Shown here in pieces: positions 1 through 8,203 of a stretch of DNA of 64,000 nucleotides. This DNA comes from Bacillota bacterium. GTDB lineage: Bacteria; Bacillota; Limnochordia; Limnochordales; DUMU01. The stretch spans positions 1 through 64,000 of the forward strand of contig DUMU01000024.1 of the NCBI GenBank assembly GCA_012839805.1, written 5' to 3'. The stretch's first letter is position 1; every line of letters begins with the position of its first letter. The notes under the pieces were generated by a model. It had not been told where the DNA came from. It worked only from the letters and a program-made list of their open reading frames with translations, and ran no database searches. Made by a program: the position numbers and the translations under genes.

Positions 1-155
1 CACCGCAGCAGCAGGTAGTCCGGTGAATGAAGGATGCGCAGGTCGGTGGTGACGTGGATCAGGTTGAGTCGTTGCCCGCGAAAGAGGTCGCTGCCTGTTT
101 CGTAGATCCAACCGGCTCTGCCCGCCTCTCCGTTCACTGGTATTCCGTCGGCCAA
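1..155 (-). CDS. Partial unrecognised ORF leaving the left edge
   Basis: A minus-strand frame without ATG is open from about 200 to the window edge. TTG at 155 or GTG at 137 could start it. It would read about 50 residues, including the stretches GEAGRAGWIYETGSDLF and LIHVTTDLRILHS, which look protein-like rather than random. A TATAAT box lies about 32 bases upstream of the TTG. I do not recognise a family. The gene may be real, its N-terminus may lie elsewhere, or this may be a remnant. Confidence 0.25.
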   Translation of the reverse strand, partial: MADGIPVNGEAGRAGWIYETGSDLFRGQRLNLIHVTTDLRILHSPDYLLLR

Positions 156-287
156 GACTCTTGTACGTTCAGCAAAATCGCAGGAGATTATAGCCTAAAC
201 TTCCCCGCATGGTGTTCACCCACAGGTACTTGACAGACCTAAACGGACCGGGACTCTTTGACATTTGAGCCCGGGATAGCTATGATC

Positions 288-536
288 ACGATGGTGTTCT
301 GGTGGGCACTTTCCAGGGGGAGTTGCGACTCACGGTCCCAAAGAAGGGCCTTCCTCCGTTTTTACGATCAGTTAGCTTTACGTAGGTGATTTCCTGCTGG
401 CGGCACCAAGCTCTTATGCCCTGGCGCGTGTCGCGTATGACACGGTGGAGCGGGAGAACGGCCTCGACTCGGACCGGCGAAGGAAGGCCAGGGCACGGGG
501 TTACGGGTCTGGGTGGAGTTGGTGTATCCGTGCACC
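288..536 (+). pseudogene. Possible frameshifted remnant, unknown family
   Basis: One plus frame reads a coding-like stretch (HDGVLVGTFQGELRLTVPKK and on) from about 288 and stops at a TAG near 381-384. The adjacent frame then continues from about the same point (YVGDFLLAAPSSYALARVAY, then VERENGLDSDRRRKAR) to a TGA near 547. The two join smoothly if one base is shifted near 380. There is no clear start codon and no recognisable domain. This is suggestive only and could be chance in GC-rich DNA. Confidence 0.25.
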
Positions 537-651
537 AGTGCCCGGCTGAGAATGGGAGCATCGAGCGCCTCCAGGCAACTTGTCAACTTGTGGTACAAGC
601 TCAGGCCAGGTGCCACGCCAGATACTACCAGCGTTGTGGTGGGAACTAACG

Positions 652-1200
652 ATGCGCATAGGGGTCATCAGCGACACGCATGTGCCTGTTCGGGCACGGG
701 TATTGCCCGGTGCGGTTTTTGAGGTTTTGGCCGGGGTCGACCTGATCCTGCATGCCGGCGATCTAGTCACGCTGGACGTTCTGGATGAACTGGCAGCCAT
801 TGCTCCGGTCATGGCCGTGCACGGGAATGTGGACCGGCCCGAGGTGATAGAACGTTTACCGGCGGTGCTGCGGGTCGAGGTCGGGGCTGACGGGTCGGTA
901 AAGGTCAACACCACAGGTTCGCAGCCCAACGGCAAGCCCCTCATTATAGGCCTTGTCCACGGCCACGACGGCGCGGGCCGGACCACTCCCGAGCGGGCGG
1001 CCAGCCACTTCCCCGACGCCGGCGTCGTGGTCTTTGGCCACTCCCACCAACCCCTGAACGAATGGCGTGAGGGCCGCCTCTTCTTCAACCCGGGTTCCGC
1101 CACTGACCCCCGCCGGGCCCCGTGGCCCAGCGTGGGGGTTATCGAAGTGGGCCGGGCAGTACGGGCAGTACGGGCAGAGATCATCCGGCTGGCAGGGTAA
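652..1200 (+). CDS. YfcE/MJ0936-type metallophosphoesterase
   Basis: A 182-residue calcineurin-like phosphoesterase of the small YfcE/MJ0936 class, expected to be a cytoplasmic metal-dependent phosphodiesterase of unknown natural substrate. The metal-binding motifs appear in order: GVISDTHVP at residues 3-11 (D, H), HAGDLV at about 38-43, GNVD at about 62-65, GLVHGHD at about 104-110, and FGHSHQP at about 132-138. The final strand carries NPGSATDPR, typical of the family. Length is normal. I chose ATG 652 because it places the first motif right at the N-terminus; upstream in-frame starts add non-conserved residues. A DUF1848 gene follows about 120 bases later on the same strand. Confidence 0.88.
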   Translation: MRIGVISDTHVPVRARVLPGAVFEVLAGVDLILHAGDLVTLDVLDELAAIAPVMAVHGNVDRPEVIERLPAVLRVEVGADGSVKVNTTGSQPNGKPLIIGLVHGHDGAGRTTPERAASHFPDAGVVVFGHSHQPLNEWREGRLFFNPGSATDPRRAPWPSVGVIEVGRAVRAVRAEIIRLAG

Positions 1201-1317
1201 GATCTGGTTGGCAGGGTGAGCCTCAAACTCAACCCTCGAGCTCACACCGGAGTAGGAGAAGAGGAGCGCAAGCGGGCCAGCGGGGGAGCGGGGAAGCAGG
1301 CCGGGGTGGTGGGAAAG

Positions 1318-2316
1318 GTGATCATAAGCGCTAGCCGGCGGTCCGACATCCCCAGATTCTACGCAAAATGGTTCATGAACCGCATTCGTGCGGGTTACTG
1401 CACCTATCCCAATCCGTTCAACCCCGCCCGGGTGGTGCGAGTTTCTCTGGCGCCAGAGGATGTGGATGTTATTGTCTTTTGGAGTAAGAATCCCCGGCCA
1501 CTAATGCAATATCTGCCCGAACTGGACGGCCGTGGATACCGTTACTACTTCCAGTTCACGGTGAACGGTTACCCCCGTGAGATAGAGCCTCGCATCCCAT
1601 CGTTAGCGGAGAGCCTGGCGACGTTCAAGGAGCTCTCCCGCATGGTTACTCCCGAGCGGGTCATCTGGCGGTATGATCCCATTATCTGGTCGGCCACGTT
1701 CGACGAAGAGTACCATGTGAACAGGTTTTCGCAGATTGCTACCGCTCTGCAGGGGTACACGAAACGGGTAGTGATCAGCTTCCTCGTTCACTACCGGGGA
1801 GTGGAAAAGCGCATGGCGTGGGTAGCGGGGCTACGGCCATGCACGCCGGAAAACCCCGCCCTCGCCTCTCTGTTGCGAAGGATGGCCGACCTTAGCCGGT
1901 CGTTGGGAATGGAAATCGTGTCGTGTGCTCTCCCTTACGATCTGCGGCCGTTCGGGATAAGCCCGGGCAAGTGTATCGACGACGAACTCATCTATCGAGT
2001 TTTCGGGGTCAAGGTACCGCCGCACAAGGATACGGGGCAGCGGCCGGCTTGCCGGTGCGTGGAAAGCCGGGATATCGGCGTTTACGGAACTTGTCGTCAC
2101 GGGTGCGTGTACTGCTATGCTACAGGACTCCCGGGGGCCAGGCTGGAGCCCCACGATCCGGACTCCCCCTCTCTGGTTGGGCACTACGAGCATCAGCAAA
2201 GAGGTACGGCCGCAGGCGACAATGCCTCGGGCGCGGTGGGGGGTCGCTATTATGGGGTTCCCGGACGCCGGCGGGCATGTTTTCTACACCCCTTCATGGC
2301 TTACCGCCCATTTTGA
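1318..2316 (+). CDS. DUF1848 family protein (radical-SAM-like)
   Basis: A 332-residue DUF1848 protein. The family signature is clear: IISASRRSDIPRFYAKWF at the N-terminus, NPFNP..V..VSL near residue 30-45, VFWSKNP near 57-63, and the Cys-rich C-terminus with CRCVESRDIGVYGTC and CVYCYA at about residues 242-267. The paired cysteines suggest an iron-sulfur or metal site; the function is unknown. GTG at 1318 is preferred over earlier in-frame starts because homologous sequence begins there and GGTGGTGGGAAAG precedes it. The last ~45 residues after the DPDSPSLVG motif look non-conserved. They overlap the convergent gene at 2294, so the true 3' end may have shifted. Confidence 0.85.
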   Translation: MIISASRRSDIPRFYAKWFMNRIRAGYCTYPNPFNPARVVRVSLAPEDVDVIVFWSKNPRPLMQYLPELDGRGYRYYFQFTVNGYPREIEPRIPSLAESLATFKELSRMVTPERVIWRYDPIIWSATFDEEYHVNRFSQIATALQGYTKRVVISFLVHYRGVEKRMAWVAGLRPCTPENPALASLLRRMADLSRSLGMEIVSCALPYDLRPFGISPGKCIDDELIYRVFGVKVPPHKDTGQRPACRCVESRDIGVYGTCRHGCVYCYATGLPGARLEPHDPDSPSLVGHYEHQQRGTAAGDNASGAVGGRYYGVPGRRRACFLHPFMAYRPF

Positions 2317-2650
2317 GCCACAAGTTGCGTTCTGTTTTCTCTCTCCTTTGTTGGGCACGTATTTCCCTAAGCTTTTCTAACTGGCGCTTGCGTATATGCT
2401 CGTCCACAAGCTTGCGAAATTCAGGTGGTGGGGTGTATATGCCTTCTTGTATCTCCTTGCGGATGCACTCGCTTTCGATGGGATACTCCGAACTGAGCGC
2501 ACTGTATCCTATGGCTCCGGCAAAACAGTTTCGTCCCCCGCTAATGAGATATTCGAGAAATTGCAAATCCTTAATATACTTACGGTTCACCCAAGATGTC
2601 TCCTTGAGCCGGTCTAGAACGAACTTGGTTTTGATCTCCTTCAAATACAT
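2294..2650 (-). CDS. Hypothetical protein, 118 aa
   Basis: A small basic protein that I do not recognise. It starts with ATG at 2650 behind a good ribosome site (GAGGGGG about 10 bases upstream), which supports it as a real gene. The C-terminal half is rich in Lys, Arg and Glu (DEHIRKRQLEKLREIRAQ) and is probably helical or coiled. The N-terminal half has an aromatic and Cys-containing core (LISGGRNCFAGAIGYSAL). There is no signal peptide or membrane segment. Its 3' end overlaps the DUF1848 gene tail-to-tail by 23 bases. Lower GC than its neighbours suggests acquired DNA. Confidence 0.6.
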   Translation of the reverse strand: MYLKEIKTKFVLDRLKETSWVNRKYIKDLQFLEYLISGGRNCFAGAIGYSALSSEYPIESECIRKEIQEGIYTPPPEFRKLVDEHIRKRQLEKLREIRAQQRREKTERNLWLKMGGKP

Positions 2651-3091
2651 TGCACGTTGCCCCCTCTATCTGCTGGCATCAGCTCTACTTTGGCTCCAAT
2701 CACCACATACCTGCGCGGATAGCGGGGCAAGAACAAAGCCCTCTTCGCTTTGAGGAAGAGGGCGCGCGACAATCGATATTGCCCTCTTATCTCTCAGCCG
2801 AAGATCCCCGTGATCTCCGCTGCAGGACTTGGCACCTTACTCGCACCTTCACAGCCCGTCACCGGACGCAGCTGCTTAAGAAAAACGGTGCAAGCAGGTT
2901 GCCGGGCTTCATCGGGCCAGTCCCTCCGCCACTCGTGATAAGAGCCGCTTGTCTTCAGGATACCGCCCGCCGGATGGATCGTCAATACCTTGGTGCTCGT
3001 GCAACACCGCAATGGATAGCACCGTCCGGCGGAGGGGAGCGGTGGTGCGCCCCCCTGTCGCGTGGCGATATGTGGCGCGGGCAGCTGCACA
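2651..3091. other. Intergenic, no convincing gene
   Basis: Reading frames here have no ribosome site, family signature or coherent composition. The only clear element is a minus-strand terminator hairpin at 2731-2763. Confidence 0.5.
2731..2763 (-). terminator. Rho-independent terminator (minus strand)
   Basis: A perfect 9-bp stem GCCCTCTTC/GAAGAGGGC (2738-2746 and 2755-2763) with an 8-base loop is followed on the minus strand by TTTGTTCTT. It sits downstream of the minus-strand XRE regulator and upstream of the gene at 2294-2650, so it likely ends the regulator transcript. Confidence 0.7.
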
Positions 3092-3853
3092 CTACGGCCG
3101 AAATATGCCGAATCCAATACCCATGCGGTCGAAATCTTCCTTGCACAGTGCCTTCAGAGCTGCTGCCATGAGTAGAGCATTTGTCGGTGCTAGCTGGTAC
3201 CCAGTGCGATCACGCAAAACCAGCCCGGCATCAATCATTTCCTCTAGGGCCGTTCTAAGATCCTCTCTTGAACTAGCTATGCCTGCATCCAGAAGTTCAT
3301 CTTCTTTCGCAGGATGATTCAAGAGAGCCATGGCCACTTCCCAGTGACCGGGTGCCAAAAGCGAACGTAGCTTTTCCATGGTCGAGGGTGGCGGGCCTTC
3401 TCCTTTCAACATCTCGCCGACCGCGAAGAAAGCCAGGCCTTTCTTCAGCCATACTCCTACTCTGTCTATCGCTTTATCTCCTCGATAAAAGGCAATATTG
3501 CAGCCAGGATTCCTTAAGGCAAAATTGTTCCATCCGGCGAATACCTGCCCCAATACATCGATGAGTGCTTCGTCCCGTTTCGTCTTGTTCTGTTCACTTA
3601 GTCGCTTAGCCAGTTCGTCCCCCAGCGCTCGCAGTCCGATAGCCCCGTCAACTCCGAGCAGCGTATCGGCGGAGATGCCCAGTACCCGGCAGAGGTCAGG
3701 CACGAGAGCAATGTCGGGAGCTGACTCACCGTTCTCCCATCGGGAGACGGCCTGCGGGCTTACCCCGAGTTCAGACCCTAACTGCTCCTGAGTGAGCCCC
3801 TGGGCTTTGCGTGCCTCCGCGATGGTGCGTCCCAACTTACTCAGGTCGAGCAC
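3092..3853 (-). CDS. XRE-family HTH transcriptional regulator
   Basis: A 253-residue cytoplasmic DNA-binding protein. The N-terminal ~65 residues are a classic Cro/C1-type helix-turn-helix: IAEARKAQGLTQEQLGSEL, then GVSPQAVSRWENGESAPD, then LCRVLGISADTLLG. The remaining ~180 residues are helical and unassigned. They include W- and F-rich patches and a C-terminal region resembling a winged-helix or sensor domain, which could bind a signal. The start is GTG 3853, with GGGGAGTGA about 10 bases upstream. Inverted repeats built on TTGAG/CTCAA lie just upstream (3870-3953), which suggests autoregulation. It is divergent from the ATPase-nuclease gene at 4152, a common arrangement for control of a defence or phage-related operon. 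Confidence 0.88.
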   Translation of the reverse strand: MLDLSKLGRTIAEARKAQGLTQEQLGSELGVSPQAVSRWENGESAPDIALVPDLCRVLGISADTLLGVDGAIGLRALGDELAKRLSEQNKTKRDEALIDVLGQVFAGWNNFALRNPGCNIAFYRGDKAIDRVGVWLKKGLAFFAVGEMLKGEGPPPSTMEKLRSLLAPGHWEVAMALLNHPAKEDELLDAGIASSREDLRTALEEMIDAGLVLRDRTGYQLAPTNALLMAAALKALCKEDFDRMGIGFGIFRP

Positions 3854-3869
3854 GGCTTCTCACTCCCCA

Positions 3870-3953
3870 GTTGAGGTTTTTCGACTCAACCATAACACCA
3901 TGGCCGGTGGGAAGGTATTGAGACGATCGTGATGAACTCAATCGCGAGTTGAG
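3870..3953. promoter_or_regulatory. Candidate operators: TTGAG/CTCAA inverted repeats
   Basis: There are two dyads in the XRE/ATPase divergent intergenic region. The first is GTTGAG-N9-CTCAAC at 3870-3890. The second lies at 3935-3953, where AACTC-N6-GAGTT and CTCAA-N7-TTGAG overlap. Another TTGAG half-site lies at about 3918. Shared half-sites next to an XRE gene are typical of repressor binding sites; binding itself is inferred. Confidence 0.5.
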
Positions 3954-4151
3954 CCCGGCTCCAGGAAGTGAGCTCCCGGCCGGCAGTCGGGGTGGACTCT
4001 GACCGGGTCTTCGGAACCGCTTGGGGGCTAAACGCCTTCTCGCTGCCCGGGTGTATGGCAACCGGAGCCGTGGCGACGCTGGCAAGACTTCCTGGCAGGC
4101 TGATTCGTATGGGAAGAGAGCAGACCGTTTACGACGGAGGAGGGATGCACG

Positions 4152-6653
4152 ATGACCGTTTGCTCGGTAGAGGAGGCGCGCCGCCATGTTGAACGCATCG
4201 CCCGCTCGCGCCAGGAAGGGTCCGATGAACTCAAAGACGCGTTGGCCGGGGCACTTCAGCGCGTGACGATGATGTTCCCGGCGACAGGTCATTTCCTGAT
4301 GGAGTTCCTGCAAAACGCAGAAGATGCAGCCTCTACAGCTGTGTTCGTTGGGATTGCACCAAATGGCGTTCGCATTGCCAACAACGGTACTCCTTTTTCG
4401 CCTGAAGATGTCGAAAGCATCTGTCGAGTCGGCAGGTCATCCAAGAAACCGACTGACTACATCGGATACCTTGGGATCGGGTTTAAGTCGGTTTTCTTGT
4501 TTTCTGACGCCCCACGTATTGTGTCGGGGTGCTATCGGTTCGGCTTCGAGCGAGATAGCTGGCCGAACCCGGACGCAGTTCCCTGGCAAATCACTCCAAT
4601 TTGGCTTGAAGAGCCACCGGAATGGATAAGCAGCCTTCCCTCCTACCGTACCTTTTTTGAACTGCCCTTCCGACGGGGCTACGAACTCAGCATCATAGAG
4701 CGCCTCAAGAAAGAAATCCGGGCCGACATCCTCTCGCCCCGCGTGTTGCTGTTCCTGCGGCATGTGGAAGAGGTCGTACTCCGTGACCAGATCAACGGCG
4801 CGGAACGAGTTCTTCGCAGGAAGCGGTTGCCCTCTGCCGGCGAGGCTACGAGCCCTTACGAGTTGTACGAGCTGTCTGAAGAGCAGCGGGATGCGAGGCT
4901 GCAGCGCTGGGTAGTCTTCCGGTCCACGGTTTCCGTGCCCGAAGAGGTGCGGGCGGACTGGGTCACCCGGGAGTGGGAGCGCCACGAGGTGGCAAGTCGC
5001 GAAATCGCCGTGGCCTTCTTGCTTGACGGGTCTGGGCAGCTCCAGCGAGAGGACAAAGGAACGGCCCACATGGGAGTGTTCTCTTTTCTGCCCCTCAAGG
5101 AAGTGCCAAGCGGACTTTCTTTTCTGGTGCAGGGGGACTTCCTCACGGGACCGGGTCGGGAAACCATCCGTCGAGACGCGCTTTGGAACCGGTGGGTCGC
5201 CCGGGAGCTCTTTGGGTTCATCACGAGGACGGTCGTACCTGTACTCATGGCTCATGACCGGTGGCGGTACGTAATAACTAACGTACTCTACCCCGGTCTG
5301 GGTGGGCCCGAGATAATAAACCAGGAGCTTATCTTGCCGCTTCGTCGTTATGTACAGGAAGAACGGTTATTGGTCGCGGCCGACGGGTCTTTCGTAGCGC
5401 CGAAGGAAGCCATCCAGCTACCAGTGTCAGCATGGGATAGTGAATGGTTTCGTGTGGCGGGGATAGCAGGCGTGGAAGCGCTCTTTCCAGGAAGGAAGGT
5501 CCTTGACCGTCATACAGCGCCTCATGGAGAGATATCCCGGCTGATCAAGGAAGGACCTTCCGTTGATAGCGTGAGGTGGCCGTCGGCCATGCAGAGGCTG
5601 GTTGAAGATCGGGCTCAGGAAAGGGATACGATGTTTTTCAAGACGTTATATCGAGAACTTGGCCGCTATCAGGAGGGAACCATTCGGCGTGCCCCGTGGT
5701 CCTCGGCCCCTATCGTGTTTACGGAGGACGGACAGTTAGTCCCGGCGTCCAGATCCTACTGGTCTGAGGTGGGCCCACCGGGACCGTTGGCACGCCGGCG
5801 GGTGCACCCGGATATCGGAGCGGATCCTGAATGCATACGATTCCTCGAGATTATCGGATGTCACGTAATGACGTCAGACGAAGTAACGAGGGCGCAAGTC
5901 CTTGAGATCTTCGTGCAGCACCCGGAGAAATGGTCGGCTCTTTCTGACGAAGAGCGCTTGGAACTGACGGGCCACTTCTTCCGCGCCTGGCAGAACGGTG
6001 TCCTTAGTACCAGGACCTTAGAATTCTTGACCGTTAAGGCTCACGACGGTAAGTGGTACCGTCCCGGGGAAGTTTTCTTCTCTCAGGTTTTTGCGCCGTC
6101 CGAACGGCTGGAGGTGCTGCTCGCCAGCGGGCTACTGAAGGTAGGCCCTGAAGAGATGAGGTTGCTGTCCGACGAGTATTTAGGACTTAGATGCGGCAGC
6201 CCTTATGAATGGAGAAGGTTCTTCGATGAGCTGGGCGTGGGCCGGCGCTTGGTAGCCGAACGACTCAGAGAGTCTTTTACCGAACGGGTCGCGGAGGAAG
6301 TACTCATCCGCTACGAGAAAAAGAGCGGTCGCCGTCCCGTACGTGTTGCCCGTTCTCAAGAGCGAGGCTACGATTTCGAGTCTAACGGACGTCGGATTGA
6401 GCTAAAAGGCCGCTCTGACCCCAGGCCGGTGATCAGCCTCACCAAGCAACAATACCAGACACTTCATGAAAGCGGTTCTTACGTTTACGTAGTGTCCGAT
6501 GCCTTGAACAACCCCGAGCTGTTTGTCTTGCGTGGAAAGCGCTTGCTTGACCTCGTGCCTGATCCCAGTTTCGCCTACCAGGAATGGCATGGGCTGTGCG
6601 AAGATCGTTACGTGGCACTGGCAGATGAGGGGGAGGGCGAAATCCGAGCGTAG
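4152..6653 (+). CDS. Sacsin-like GHKL ATPase with C-terminal DUF3883 nuclease-like domain
   Basis: An 833-residue two-domain protein and probable anti-phage or self/non-self effector. The N-terminus is an HSP90-type GHKL ATPase of the sacsin/HATPase_c_3 class. The N-box FLQNAEDA is at about residues 52-59, the G1-like ANNGTPFSPEDVESI at about 75-89, and the glycine-rich GYLGIGFKSVF at about 104-114. A long middle region is unassigned. The C-terminal ~140 residues match DUF3883 (also called NOV C-terminal): a helix with AEEVLIRYEKKSGR, then ERGYDFE (about 736-742), then RRIELKGRS (about 747-755). This is a PD-(D/E)xK-like D...ExK arrangement that appears intact. The start at ATG 4152 has GGAGGAGGG seven bases upstream. 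It is divergent from the XRE regulator. Bacterial relatives of this architecture occur in defence islands; activity is inferred. Confidence 0.85.
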   Translation: MTVCSVEEARRHVERIARSRQEGSDELKDALAGALQRVTMMFPATGHFLMEFLQNAEDAASTAVFVGIAPNGVRIANNGTPFSPEDVESICRVGRSSKKPTDYIGYLGIGFKSVFLFSDAPRIVSGCYRFGFERDSWPNPDAVPWQITPIWLEEPPEWISSLPSYRTFFELPFRRGYELSIIERLKKEIRADILSPRVLLFLRHVEEVVLRDQINGAERVLRRKRLPSAGEATSPYELYELSEEQRDARLQRWVVFRSTVSVPEEVRADWVTREWERHEVASREIAVAFLLDGSGQLQREDKGTAHMGVFSFLPLKEVPSGLSFLVQGDFLTGPGRETIRRDALWNRWVARELFGFITRTVVPVLMAHDRWRYVITNVLYPGLGGPEIINQELILPLRRYVQEERLLVAADGSFVAPKEAIQLPVSAWDSEWFRVAGIAGVEALFPGRKVLDRHTAPHGEISRLIKEGPSVDSVRWPSAMQRLVEDRAQERDTMFFKTLYRELGRYQEGTIRRAPWSSAPIVFTEDGQLVPASRSYWSEVGPPGPLARRRVHPDIGADPECIRFLEIIGCHVMTSDEVTRAQVLEIFVQHPEKWSALSDEERLELTGHFFRAWQNGVLSTRTLEFLTVKAHDGKWYRPGEVFFSQVFAPSERLEVLLASGLLKVGPEEMRLLSDEYLGLRCGSPYEWRRFFDELGVGRRLVAERLRESFTERVAEEVLIRYEKKSGRRPVRVARSQERGYDFESNGRRIELKGRSDPRPVISLTKQQYQTLHESGSYVYVVSDALNNPELFVLRGKRLLDLVPDPSFAYQEWHGLCEDRYVALADEGEGEIRA

Positions 6654-6944
6654 ACTTCGAGCTGCAGTTGGGCGTCAACGGTACCCGGACCATGCAGGGG
6701 CGAGGCTCGGGGCTCTGCCGCCGCCACCCTTCTGCCCGTCGACGCGCCCACGCTTGCGGCTATCCCCACTTACGGCGAGCTGAGCATTACGAGGTCGGGG
6801 CACGGAAGCGCGGGCAGCGTGGCAGCGCTGGTCGGCTTTCACCTGGCAGGGGCTGTCGTGATGATGGTGGAGAGTTTGGGCGCCGGGGTGGGCCGGGATA
6901 GAGCAACCAAGGGGATACCAGACGAAGGCGGGCGGGAGCAACAT
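6654..6944 (+). other. Stop-free in-frame spacer between ATPase and ADP-ribosylglycohydrolase
   Basis: After the TAG at 6651-6653 the same reading frame stays open for 97 codons into the next gene. Its translation includes protein-like stretches (TLLPVDAPTLAAIPTYGELS, then SVAALVGFHLAGAVVMMVE). I cannot assign a family. It may be a decayed module, an extended N-terminus of the next protein starting at GTG 6819, or chance openness in GC-rich DNA. Confidence 0.3.
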
Positions 6945-8117
6945 ATGCTGGAACTGACCGAACTCTACAACCGGGTCAAGGCTGCCGGCCGGCTAAGTGT
7001 GGATTTTGCCCGGTACGGCCGGCCGGGAGTTATGCCCCCGCGGCCTGGCGATGGAGCTGTTGTTCTCGACCGGGTGCGGGGAGCGTTGCTTGGGGGTGCC
7101 GTAGGGGACGCCCTGGGCCGTACGCTGGAGTTTGCCGGTTATCCCCACCCCCGGTGGGTTGAACACTACCAGCCAGGCGAAGATCCGGACGACCCCGGCT
7201 TCTGCCGACCGCCCGGCGCCATCACCGATGACACGCAACTGACCATGTGGCTGGCGGAGTCTCTCCTCGAACGGGGCGGGCTTGACCCGGAGGACGTGGT
7301 GCGGCGGTTCACCACGTCCACGATTCGGGGGATCGGGATCGCTACCAGCCAGTTCGTGGCGAACTGCCGGCAGGGTCTTCCCTGGGACCGGTGCGGGGTC
7401 CGGTCGGCCGGCAACGGAGTGGCGATGCGCTCGGCGCCGGTGGGGCTCTTTTACGGGCGGGACTTCGGTTCACTGAAGCTCGCGGCCGGATTGCAGGCCC
7501 TGATTACGCACAACGACCCCATGGCCATCGCCAGCGGGATCATGGTGGCCTACGCCGTGGCCCGGCTCGTGGCCGAACCCCGTTCCGCACTCGATCCCTT
7601 GGAAGCTCGGATTACCTTCTGCCGCGATCTGGCGGGTATAATCGAGGGAATGGAGACCGGGGAGGCGGAGATGGGGAGCGGGCGGGCAGGTAGCAGGCGA
7701 ACGGGGAGCGAGCAGGCCGGGGGCAGAGAGGCGGCGAGCAGCTACCGCAATCGCCAGGGGATGCCGGACAGTCTCTGCCGGCGGGTTGGTACGAGGATTC
7801 CGGAACTCCTGGCTGCTGGGGCGACCGCGGGCGAGGTGCAGGAAGAGTTCGGGAGCTCAGCCTACGTCCTCGAGAGTCTCCCGTTCGCGATCTTTTGCTT
7901 CCTACAAAGTCCCCATGACTTCCGGCGAACGTTGCTGCATGCGGTAAACCTCGGCGAAGATTCCGATACCACCGGGGCTATGGCCTGTACCCTCAGCGGG
8001 GCCTACAACGGGGCCAATGCGATTCCGGCCGAGTACCTGGAGGGGCTGGAGTACCGCTTCTGGCTCGAGGGCCTCGCCGCCGGGCTCGCAGAGCGCTGGC
8101 AACATTCTGACGCTTAG
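6945..8117 (+). CDS. ADP-ribosylglycohydrolase family protein
   Basis: A 390-residue ADPRH-fold hydrolase predicted to remove ADP-ribose from proteins, nucleic acids or small molecules using two Mg ions. Family motifs are present: RVRGALLGGAVGDALGRTLEF at about residues 42-63, the metal-binding ITDDTQLTMW at about 93-102, the glycine-rich SAGNGVAMRSAPVGLFY at about 152-168, and DSDTTGAMA at about 339-347. Catalytic aspartates appear intact. A low-complexity insert (about residues 235-268, rich in Gly, Arg, Glu and Ser) interrupts the domain. ATG 6945 with GGGAG upstream is preferred; earlier in-frame starts are possible. It lies between the DUF3883 ATPase gene and the CARF gene, so a role in reversing a defence-linked ADP-ribosylation is possible but inferred. 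Confidence 0.87.
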   Translation: MLELTELYNRVKAAGRLSVDFARYGRPGVMPPRPGDGAVVLDRVRGALLGGAVGDALGRTLEFAGYPHPRWVEHYQPGEDPDDPGFCRPPGAITDDTQLTMWLAESLLERGGLDPEDVVRRFTTSTIRGIGIATSQFVANCRQGLPWDRCGVRSAGNGVAMRSAPVGLFYGRDFGSLKLAAGLQALITHNDPMAIASGIMVAYAVARLVAEPRSALDPLEARITFCRDLAGIIEGMETGEAEMGSGRAGSRRTGSEQAGGREAASSYRNRQGMPDSLCRRVGTRIPELLAAGATAGEVQEEFGSSAYVLESLPFAIFCFLQSPHDFRRTLLHAVNLGEDSDTTGAMACTLSGAYNGANAIPAEYLEGLEYRFWLEGLAAGLAERWQHSDA

Positions 8118-8203
8118 CAAGTTAAACCTAGCTCATAGGCGCTGCCGGTAGTTTTGAGATCAAGGTACGTTCGACATGAATGAGTCTGAAGGGGTGTGAG
8201 GCG

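Larger units (their letters stand above)
1..651. other. Gene-poor stretch with decayed coding fragments
   Basis: No complete gene is convincing here. Two things stand out and are listed separately: a minus-strand reading frame that runs off the left edge, and plus-strand coding-like fragments around 290-540. A TATAAT-like box lies on the minus strand at 192-187, ahead of the edge frame, but I see no matching -35 box at normal spacing. No tRNA or strong terminator was found. Confidence 0.5.

Noticed and set aside
286-561. 91-residue minus-strand reading frame
   Set aside because: No ribosome site or family; the opposite strand holds the more coding-like remnant.
2650-3171. 173-residue plus-strand reading frame
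   Set aside because: It overlaps the 3' end of the XRE gene and a terminator, has no ribosome site, and its translation is compositionally random.
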